Shown in pieces: positions 34,282 through 40,768 of a DNA stretch of 64,000 nt (within the stretch, counting starts at the first letter, position 1; each line of letters starts with the position of its first letter). Location of the stretch: the NCBI RefSeq assembly GCF_014646295.1, contig NZ_BMNE01000004.1, positions 372,001-436,000 of the forward strand. Reading direction: 5' to 3'. The position numbers were made by a program, and so were the translations under genes. The stretch is from Nocardia rhizosphaerihabitans. GTDB taxonomy: Bacteria > Actinomycetota > Actinomycetes > Mycobacteriales > Mycobacteriaceae. The notes below the pieces were generated by a model that saw only the letters and a list, made by a program, of their open reading frames with translations, was not told where the DNA came from and did no database searches.

Positions 34282-36087
34282 ATGGCGCTGGATTACCAGG
34301 ATCGCACCGATTTCGAGAATGCCGATCGCGGGTTCATCGCGACATTGACGCCGATGCGGATCACCAAGGCCGACGGTACGGTCGTGTTCGACACCAGCGG
34401 CTACAGCTTCCTCGACGGCCCGTGCCCGGACACGGTGAACCCGAGCCTGTTCCGGCAGGCCCAGCTCTGCGTGAAGAACGGCCTGTACAAGGTCGTCGAC
34501 GGCATCTATCAGATCCGCGGCTTCGACATCTCCAACATGACGATCGTCGAGGGCGACACCGGCATCATCGTGATCGACCCGCTCATCTCGGCCGAGTGCG
34601 CCGCGGCGGGGCTGCAGCTGTACCGCGAGGAGCGCGGCGATCGGCCGGTCGCCGCCGTCATCTACACCCATTCCCACGGCGACCATTTCGGCGGCGTCGA
34701 CGGTGTGCTGCCCGACGGGCGCGGCGACATCCCGATCCTCGCGCCGGCGGGGTTCATGGAGGAAGCCGTCTCCGAGAACGTCTACGCGGGCGTGGCGATG
34801 ACCCGCCGCGGCACCTACATGTACGGCATGGGGATGACGCCGGGACCGCAGGGACAATGCAGCACCGGACTCGGCATCCAGGGCTCGACCGGTACCTTCG
34901 GCCTGATCCCACCCACGGTCGACATCACCCACACCGGCCAGCAGGAGACCGTCGACGGCGTCCCGATCGTGTTCCAGATGACGCCGGGCACCGAGGCGCC
35001 GTCGGAGATGAACTTCTACTTCCCCCGCCATCGCGCCCTGTGTCTGGCCGAGAACGCGACCCACAACCTGCACAACCTGCTCACCCTGCGCGGCGCGCAG
35101 ATCCGTGACCCGCGCATCTGGTCGCACTACATCGACGAGGCGATCGAGATGTTCGCCATCGACGCCGATGTCGCGTTCGCCTCGCACCACTGGCCGACCT
35201 GGGGTGCCGACAACATCGTCGCGTTCCTGTCGCTGCAGCGCGATCTCTACATGTACCTGCACGATCAGACGCTGCGGATGATGAACGAAGGGCTCAACGG
35301 CCCGGAGATCGCCGAGGTGATCGAACTGCCGTCCGGTCTGGCCGACGCGTGGAGCGCGCGGGGCTACTACGGGTCGGTCAGCCACAACGTCAAGGCCGTC
35401 TACCAGCGGTATCTGGGCTGGTTCGACGGCAACCCGAGCTCACTGTGGGAATGGCCCGCGCAGGAGAAGGCGGTCCGCTACGTCGAGACCATCGGCGGGA
35501 TCGACACGGTGATCGAGAAGGGCCGCGCCTATGCCGACGCCGGCGATCTGCGCTTCGCCGCCGAACTGCTCAAGCACGCGGTGTTCGCCGCGCCGGACAA
35601 CGCCGACGCGAAAGCCGCACTCGCGCAGACGTATCAGCAGCTGGGCTTCGGCGCCGAGAACGCCACCTGGCGATGCTTCTACCTCACCGGCGACCACGAA
35701 CTGCGCGACGGCGTCCGTCCGACCCCGCTGAATCTGGGCGGCGGAATGGCCGCCGCGTTGTCGATCGAGCAGCTGTTCGACACCCTCGCGATCCGGGTGA
35801 ACGGCCCACGCGCGGCGCAGGATTCGTTCCGGATCGAGTGGCACTTCGCCGACCTGGACACGGTCATGCGCCTCACCCTGTCCAACGGCGTCCTGATCCG
35901 CACGATCGACCCACGCTCGAAGGCCGACATCGACCTCACCCTGAACCTCACCAAGCCACAGCTGCTCGGCATCCTCGCGGGCAAGGGCCTCGATGGCATC
36001 GACCACACCGGCGACCCCACCGTCCTCCAGCGCCTGTTCGGCCTGCTGGACAACCCCGACCCGAATTTCGCGATCGTCACCCCCTGA
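34282..36087 (+). CDS. alkyl/aryl-sulfatase, metallo-beta-lactamase type (SdsA/BDS1-like)
   Basis: A 601-residue class III sulfatase that should hydrolyse alkyl sulfates such as SDS, releasing alcohol and sulfate. The zinc motif THSHGDHFGG has His130, His132, Asp134 and His135. AENATHNLHNLLTLRGA and SHHWPTWG follow, and the C-terminal ~120 residues form an SCP2-like hydrophobic-ligand domain. No signal peptide is visible, unlike Pseudomonas SdsA1, so it should be cytoplasmic and need uptake of its substrate. GAGGAG precedes the ATG. It lies 172 bases after the SulP gene. Confidence 0.9.
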   Translation: MALDYQDRTDFENADRGFIATLTPMRITKADGTVVFDTSGYSFLDGPCPDTVNPSLFRQAQLCVKNGLYKVVDGIYQIRGFDISNMTIVEGDTGIIVIDPLISAECAAAGLQLYREERGDRPVAAVIYTHSHGDHFGGVDGVLPDGRGDIPILAPAGFMEEAVSENVYAGVAMTRRGTYMYGMGMTPGPQGQCSTGLGIQGSTGTFGLIPPTVDITHTGQQETVDGVPIVFQMTPGTEAPSEMNFYFPRHRALCLAENATHNLHNLLTLRGAQIRDPRIWSHYIDEAIEMFAIDADVAFASHHWPTWGADNIVAFLSLQRDLYMYLHDQTLRMMNEGLNGPEIAEVIELPSGLADAWSARGYYGSVSHNVKAVYQRYLGWFDGNPSSLWEWPAQEKAVRYVETIGGIDTVIEKGRAYADAGDLRFAAELLKHAVFAAPDNADAKAALAQTYQQLGFGAENATWRCFYLTGDHELRDGVRPTPLNLGGGMAAALSIEQLFDTLAIRVNGPRAAQDSFRIEWHFADLDTVMRLTLSNGVLIRTIDPRSKADIDLTLNLTKPQLLGILAGKGLDGIDHTGDPTVLQRLFGLLDNPDPNFAIVTP

Positions 36088-36101
36088 GCCGCATCGTCAT
36101 G

Positions 36102-36518
36102 TCAGACCGGAACCACCGTCAGAACAGGGTCGAGCCCGGCGAAGTCGTCGACATTGGCGGTGTAGAGCGGAAGATCGTTCGCCGACGCGATTGCCGCGAT
36201 CATCAAATCCATCTTGCGAGGCTTGGGACTTCGGCCTGCCGCGACAACGAGCTTTGCCATCGTCGTGAATCTGCGGGCCGCCGCCGAACACAGCGGCAGC
36301 GCGTCGAAGGCATGCTCTACCTCGAGCAAGCGCTCGGTGCGAAGCGCCAGTGTCTTCGGATCGCTTGCCAACGCGATGCCGAGCCCGAGCTCGGCCAGCG
36401 TGACCGTGCTGATTCGCGAACGCACCGGAAGTTTGGCGTCGTCGATCCCCGCGATATCGATGAGAACGCAGGTATCGAGCAGGCCGACAGGGTGCCGCTC
36501 GTTCGGCGTCTCAGTCAT
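36102..36518 (-). CDS. vapC: PIN-domain toxin VapC
   Basis: A 138-residue ribonuclease toxin. Conserved acidic active-site residues are visible: Asp15 (LLDTCVLID), Glu43 (TLAELGLG), Asp104 (KMDLMIAA) and Asp124/Asp125 (ANVDDFAGL). It overlaps the antitoxin gene by eight bases. The RNA target is unknown. Confidence 0.92.
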   Translation of the reverse strand: MTETPNERHPVGLLDTCVLIDIAGIDDAKLPVRSRISTVTLAELGLGIALASDPKTLALRTERLLEVEHAFDALPLCSAAARRFTTMAKLVVAAGRSPKPRKMDLMIAAIASANDLPLYTANVDDFAGLDPVLTVVPV

Positions 36519-36765
36519 CGAGGCGATCCTCGCCGAACACGGCGTCGATCTCCGCGCGCTCCTCGGCAGCGGCGCCCGCCGCCGCGAAGCGTGCGAACCG
36601 CGCTTTCAACTCGGCGGTCGCCACATCACGCTGCGCACGAATAGGACGTAGCTCACCGACCGGATGTCCGTTTCGGGTAATGATGAAATCGTCGCCCGCC
36701 TCGAGCGCGTCCATCACACCCGCACTGCCGTTTCGCAGCTCGGCTTGCGTGATCGTCCTAGTCAT
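36511..36765 (-). CDS. vapB: Phd/YefM-type antitoxin VapB
   Basis: An 84-residue antitoxin: MTRTITQAELRNGSAGVMDALEAGDDFIITRNGHPVGEL is the DNA-binding Phd fold, and the charged Ala-rich C-terminus (about 45-84) should wrap the toxin. It is the first gene of the pair. A palindrome lies 11 bases upstream of its ATG, fitting autorepression by the VapBC complex. Confidence 0.92.
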   Translation of the reverse strand: MTRTITQAELRNGSAGVMDALEAGDDFIITRNGHPVGELRPIRAQRDVATAELKARFARFAAAGAAAEERAEIDAVFGEDRLDD

Positions 36766-36775
36766 GTCACCAGGA

Positions 36776-36790
36776 TAGCAACGCTTGCTA
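36776..36790. promoter_or_regulatory. palindromic operator candidate of vapBC
   Basis: TAGCAA-CGC-TTGCTA is a perfect 6+6 inverted repeat just upstream of the vapB start. On the minus strand it overlaps AT-rich sequence suited to a -10 element. Confidence 0.65.
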
Positions 36791-36935
36791 TACGTCGCTA
36801 GAAGCCGGAGAGTTCAGCTCAGTTCACATCGGCCAAGCGCCGCATCCGGGCGCGATGTTCTCGTGTTCCGGTTCGGGGCCTCAGCCGGCTCGGTAGGGTC
36901 GGCGGGAATTGGCATGACCTGGAAGGTGGGCGTCG

Positions 36936-37445
36936 GTGGGTATCAAGCAGCGAGCCGTGGTGCAGATGAGTGCGGAGGAGATCGCGCAGTTCCTCGACCG
37001 CAGCCGGGTACTCACGCTGGCCACGCTCAACGCGGACGGAAAGCCGCATCTGACGGCGATGTGGTTCGGGCATATCGACGGTGTCATCTACTTCGAGACC
37101 AAGTCGAAGTCGCAGAAGGCGGTCAATCTGCGTCGCGATCCCACCATCACCTGCATGGCCGAGGCCGGAGACACCTACGACCAGCTGCGCGGCGTATCGA
37201 TCGAGGGCATCGCCCATCTCATCGAGGACACCGAGGACGAGGAGTACTGGAAGGCGGGCATCGATATCTACGAGCGCTACGTCGGCCCGTACAGCCCCGA
37301 GGTCAGGCCGTTCGTCGAGGCCATGATGCACAACCGCGTCGTCGTGCGGGTCGAGCCGACACGCGTGCGCTCCTGGGACCACCGCAAGCTCGGGCTGCCT
37401 GCCATGCCGCTGTCCGGCAGCACCGCGGAGGCCCCCGCGCCCTGA
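36936..37445 (+). CDS. PNPOx-like flavin/F420-dependent oxidoreductase
   Basis: A 169-residue split-barrel protein: SRVLTLATLNADGKPHLTAMWFGHIDGVIYFETKSKSQKAVNLRRDPTITC is the cofactor-binding half typical of the F420/FMN-dependent FDOR-B group. YVGPYSPEVRP follows. Cofactor (FMN, F420 or heme) and substrate cannot be decided by eye. The GTG at 36936 fits the family N-terminus. Confidence 0.8.
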   Translation: MGIKQRAVVQMSAEEIAQFLDRSRVLTLATLNADGKPHLTAMWFGHIDGVIYFETKSKSQKAVNLRRDPTITCMAEAGDTYDQLRGVSIEGIAHLIEDTEDEEYWKAGIDIYERYVGPYSPEVRPFVEAMMHNRVVVRVEPTRVRSWDHRKLGLPAMPLSGSTAEAPAP

Positions 37446-37452
37446 TCCGGCG

Positions 37453-38160
37453 TCAGCTGGGGAGCAGTTCGCGCAGTGCCGCGGCTCCGTCGAGGAGGGC
37501 GAGCGAGCGGGCTGTGATCGCGGCTTCTCTGGCGGTCAGCGCCTCTCGCACCTGCGTGGAGTGCTGCCGGAATTCGGGAACGACCTTGCGTACCTGCTCG
37601 ATTCGGTAGCCGGCCTGACGGAGCTGATGGACGATCCTGGCGTCGCGGACCTGCTCGGGCGAGTACCGGCGCGCACCACCGGACGCGGCCGATCGGCCGG
37701 GAACGACCAAACCCTCTGCGTCCCAATGCCGCAACGTCGAGGTGCGCACACCAAGTGCGGTGGCGAGCTCGGCGATGCTCATCGCATCGGAACCGCGCAC
37801 CTCCGTGATCGGCTCTGTGGCAATAGCTTCGGCGGCCTGTCTGGCCAGTTCGAGGTCGACGCGTTCGGTGTGCAGGCCGGCGTGCGCGGCGTCGATCATC
37901 GCCAGCGCCCGTGCCTGTTCGCCCGCGTGCACGGCCCGGATGATGCGCTTCGCCTCGACCGGACCGACCCCCGCCGCGAGTGCCCGATAGGCGAGCGCCG
38001 ACCGCGCGTGGATCTCCCGGTAGAGCCGGTGCCCGCCCGGCGAACGGTCCGCGGGTGGCAGCACGCCGTCGCGTTCGAGATTGCGCACCTGCTGGACCGA
38101 GTACCCCGCACGTCGGGCGACGTCGACAGTGCGACCGACCGGTGAGTTGAGGTTTGCCAC
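37453..38160 (-). CDS. regulator with two MerR-type HTH domains
   Basis: A 235-residue protein with two MerR-like winged helices in one chain. The first (~10-50) has SVQQVRNLERDGVLPPADRSPGGHRLY; the second (~125-175) has SIAELATALGVRTSTLRHWDAEGLVVPGR and GGARRYSPEQVRDARIVHQL. A helical linker joins them. Most MerR proteins have one HTH and dimerise, so this could bind as an internal pseudo-dimer. The GTG at 38160 has GAGGAG six bases upstream. It is divergent from a DUF6194 gene across 61 bases. Confidence 0.82.
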   Translation of the reverse strand: MANLNSPVGRTVDVARRAGYSVQQVRNLERDGVLPPADRSPGGHRLYREIHARSALAYRALAAGVGPVEAKRIIRAVHAGEQARALAMIDAAHAGLHTERVDLELARQAAEAIATEPITEVRGSDAMSIAELATALGVRTSTLRHWDAEGLVVPGRSAASGGARRYSPEQVRDARIVHQLRQAGYRIEQVRKVVPEFRQHSTQVREALTAREAAITARSLALLDGAAALRELLPS

Positions 38161-38221
38161 CAAAAACTCCTCGTCGTCGGTGGAAAAGTCCACACAAGCA
38201 CTTGAATGAGACGCTCGAATC

Positions 38222-38683
38222 ATGACGATAGACGACATCATCGACTACGTGACCGGCCTCGGCGGCGTCCTGCACCTGAACCCCACCTCTGGCGGCGAAT
38301 GGCCGGAGATCAGCTGGGGCGACTCGTTCTTCTACTACGCACCCGACGGCGTCGTCCCGACCACGTCCCAGCCCTTCGCCACCGTCGTCACCAAGGACTA
38401 CCCGGACGACCGGAGCTCACGACTCGATCGGCCCGGCACCTTCCGGCTCAATATCGCCGCAGGTCGGGAAACCTTCATCGAGTGGTCGGGCCACGCGCCC
38501 GGCCGCGGTCCCGACGACGTGGACGCGAGCGTCACCGACACCGTGATCGCCCATCCCGTCTACGGTTCGGCGGGCTGGCTGGCCGTCGTCGATCCCGGCG
38601 AGCGGACGGACGCGGTGGTCCGTGACCTCATGCGGAACGCCCACGCACGCGCCCGAGCTCGTGTCGAACGACGACACGGCTGA
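38222..38683 (+). CDS. DUF6194-like protein
   Basis: A 153-residue soluble protein: MTIDDIIDYVTGLGGVLHLNPTSGGEWPEISWGDSFFYYAPDG, FATVVTKDYPDD, then FRLNIAAGRETFIEW, and a final Arg-rich helix (AHARARARVERR). It matches my memory of the DUF6194 family, which resembles MmcQ/YjbR-like or luciferase-accessory folds. Function is unknown. Being divergent from the double-MerR gene, it is its likely target. Confidence 0.65.
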   Translation: MTIDDIIDYVTGLGGVLHLNPTSGGEWPEISWGDSFFYYAPDGVVPTTSQPFATVVTKDYPDDRSSRLDRPGTFRLNIAAGRETFIEWSGHAPGRGPDDVDASVTDTVIAHPVYGSAGWLAVVDPGERTDAVVRDLMRNAHARARARVERRHG

Positions 38684-38844
38684 TGCAATCCTGCGAACGA
38701 AGGAACACTTTTGGTCGCTACCTGATTGCTGATGCCGGTTTCCGCCGCATTCGGGTCTCGCCTCACGCCGCTCGAGGTGTCGGCAAGGTACCGTTTGAAA
38801 CCAGTTCAGAAGCATATCTGAGTGGGTGAACGCAAGGGGAGATC

Positions 38845-39120
38845 ATGACCGTCGACCAACGTTTGCTACGCACCGGATCTCGCTCCAGGAATGCGGGTTC
38901 GCCCCTGGGTGCCGTCGAACTGACGACCGGCGGATTGCTGTTGACGGCAGCAGGCCTGGCGATGGTCGGCCCACTGCTCGCGGCCCTGTTGATCCGCCGC
39001 AGTGGCGCGACCAGCGCCGAGGCCGCGGCAACAGCGCCGCTGATCATGCTGACCGTCGCCGTCGTCCTCGCCCTGTCGACGGGCATCGGCCTGCTCGTAA
39101 CCGCCCGGCGCCGCCGGTGA
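38845..39120 (+). CDS. small two-TM membrane protein
   Basis: A 91-residue protein with an Arg-rich N-terminus, two hydrophobic helices (~23-50 and ~62-86) and a terminal ARRRRR-like cluster. AGGGGAG precedes the ATG. No family is recognised. The 160 bases before it hold nothing I can identify. Confidence 0.6.
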   Translation: MTVDQRLLRTGSRSRNAGSPLGAVELTTGGLLLTAAGLAMVGPLLAALLIRRSGATSAEAAATAPLIMLTVAVVLALSTGIGLLVTARRRR

Positions 39121-39168
39121 GGCCGTGAGGAGGCGCGGCTGTCGGACCCCGGTGGCAGGATGCGGCGC

Positions 39169-39762
39169 GTGGGTGACTATTTCGAACGCATCGTCGACCT
39201 CGAGGTGACGGCCGCGGACGCGGGCGCGCTGGCCGAGCGCACGGTGGACTGGATGGTGTCGCGGGGGTGGTTGTCGCGGGAGATGTCCGGCGACACGATG
39301 TACAGCCTGCAGGTCGACGAAGGGTATGTGCCAGGGCCTGATTGGGCTCAGATCGCCCAGGAATGGGGTGTGGACTGGATGCCAGGTCCGGTCGCCGTCA
39401 TCGTCGGCCGGGATGCCCACTATCCGGGGCAGGGCGCGATCGAGCCGTCCGCGGTCGATTGCCCGCGGTGCGAGGCCACGACCGTGATCATCGACTACCC
39501 ACAGCGGTGGGAAGCCGATAAGGCTGTGTGGCAACCATTTTCCGCCGCGATCGATGCCTGGAAAGAAACCGGTGCAGGATCGGCGACTTGCCTGTCCTGC
39601 ACCGTGACGAGCCCGATTACCGAATGGAACTGGGCTGATTGCTTCGCCCTCGGAAGCCTCGCCTTCGATTTCTGGGGCTGGCCCCCACTGACCGACGAAT
39701 TCATCACCGAATTGGGTGCTCGACTCGGCCACCGAATCGAGCACCACACGGGCAAGTTCTGA
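39169..39762 (+). CDS. hypothetical protein with a zinc-ribbon-like four-cysteine motif
   Basis: A 197-residue protein. An N-terminal mixed domain (GDYFERIVDLEVTAADAGAL) is followed by CPRC and CLSC about 45 residues apart, a layout suggesting a zinc ribbon, and a C-terminal WGWPPLTDEFITELGARLGHRI segment. The family occurs in actinobacteria without a known role. The GTG at 39169 is preferred because GGCAGG is too close to the ATG at 39160. Confidence 0.6.
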   Translation: MGDYFERIVDLEVTAADAGALAERTVDWMVSRGWLSREMSGDTMYSLQVDEGYVPGPDWAQIAQEWGVDWMPGPVAVIVGRDAHYPGQGAIEPSAVDCPRCEATTVIIDYPQRWEADKAVWQPFSAAIDAWKETGAGSATCLSCTVTSPITEWNWADCFALGSLAFDFWGWPPLTDEFITELGARLGHRIEHHTGKF

Positions 39763-39787
39763 ACCGCCGAGGGCCTTCGAAACCGGC

Positions 39788-40150
39788 CTAGCCGTAGTAG
39801 ATGACGGAGGCGTTGGTGGCCACGGCGACAACGCCGGGCCCCATCCCCGTGCAGCCGGTGCTGATGCGCTGGCCATCCGGAGTGAAGGGATAGCTGAGGG
39901 ACGTATAGGGACCGACGCCGTACAGCGGGAACGGCCCGTTGGCGTAGAGCCCGAAGCACTCGACCTTCAGCACATAGTTGCTTCCGCCGCCGTCAGGTTG
40001 GCACGTCGCCGACGCGCCGAAAAGATCTCGCGAGACAACACAATCCTGCGGCGCCGCCTGCGCGGAGCCCGAGCCGATGAGCACAACAGCGGCAATACCC
40101 GAAAAACCAGCGGCCGCGACGCGTGCGGCGGCCACAATTGCTTGTTTCAT
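39788..40150 (-). CDS. small secreted cysteine-containing protein
   Basis: A 120-residue protein with a Sec signal peptide (MKQAIVAAARVAAAGFSG, cleavage after AQA near residue 32). The mature ~87 residues carry four cysteines that could form two disulfides (QDCVV, ATCQP, VECFG, TGCTG). GGAGGAG precedes the ATG. It is a probable envelope or secreted protein of unknown function. Confidence 0.72.
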   Translation of the reverse strand: MKQAIVAAARVAAAGFSGIAAVVLIGSGSAQAAPQDCVVSRDLFGASATCQPDGGGSNYVLKVECFGLYANGPFPLYGVGPYTSLSYPFTPDGQRISTGCTGMGPGVVAVATNASVIYYG

Positions 40151-40205
40151 ATGGAAACTCCTCCGGTGTCAAGTTGATCTTCGGCAGAGCTCGGCCGAAT
40201 GTTAC

Positions 40206-40730
40206 TTATCCGCGGCTGAAGTGTTCCACCAGGCGGGCGTAGCTGTCGTGGCCATGGCCTGCGGCGAGGGCTTCGGCGACGAGGGTTCTGGTGTAAGTGG
40301 GCAGGGCGGTGTCGATGCCGCGGGCCTTGCTTTCGGCGATCACATCGTCGAGGGAGGGGCGATGGTCATGATCTGGCCGTGCAGGTAGTCGGCGCCGTGC
40401 TCCGTCGCCAATTGCCCGGTGGTCCTTGACTGTTCCGACGATCCGTCGGTCAGATCGACCACGGTTCGTCCCCGCAACGACGAGGCCGCCGCCCCCAGCA
40501 GCTCCGTCGCCACCGCACCGCCCTTGACATTGACGATCACCACCTCGGCCGCGCCGACGGCGGCCTCGGGCGTCGCGGCCGCACGCGCCCCTTTGTCGAT
40601 CAGCGGTTGAGCTTTGTCCTGCGACCGGTTCCACACGGTGACCGGCGTCCAAGAGGGTCGTGGCCAGCGCCGACCCCATCTCGCCCAGTCCCAGCACCGC
40701 GACTGCCACTGCTTCTGCGTTCTCACTCAT
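40206..40730 (-). pseudogene. decayed imine-reductase-like oxidoreductase gene
   Basis: Parts of one protein are spread over two frames. The start MSENAEAVAVAVLGLGEMGSAL continues in frame to LLDAGH; the frame then shifts near 40640, giving VWNRSQDKAQPLIDKGARAAATPEAAVGAAEVVIVNV up to GQIMTIAP. A second shift near 40350 returns to the first frame, which ends SLDDVIAESKARGIDTALPTYTRTLVAEALAAGHG. Intact relatives have ~290 residues; about 110 from the middle are missing. The promoter upstream is intact. It is related to the intact gene at 30813-31694. Confidence 0.85.
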
Positions 40731-40737
40731 GGCGCGA

Positions 40738-40768
40738 ACGCTAGAAGCTCAACTCATGTTCAGGTCAA
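40738..40768 (-). promoter_or_regulatory. MerR-type promoter with 19-base spacer
   Basis: On the minus strand TTGACC (40768-40763) and TAGCGT (40743-40738) are separated by 19 bases, the hallmark of promoters activated by MerR-family proteins. The spacer contains an imperfect dyad (CTGAAC-ATGA-GTTGAG). The pseudogene ATG lies 7 bases after the -10, so the transcript would be leaderless. It overlaps the 3' end of the molybdoenzyme gene. Confidence 0.7.
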
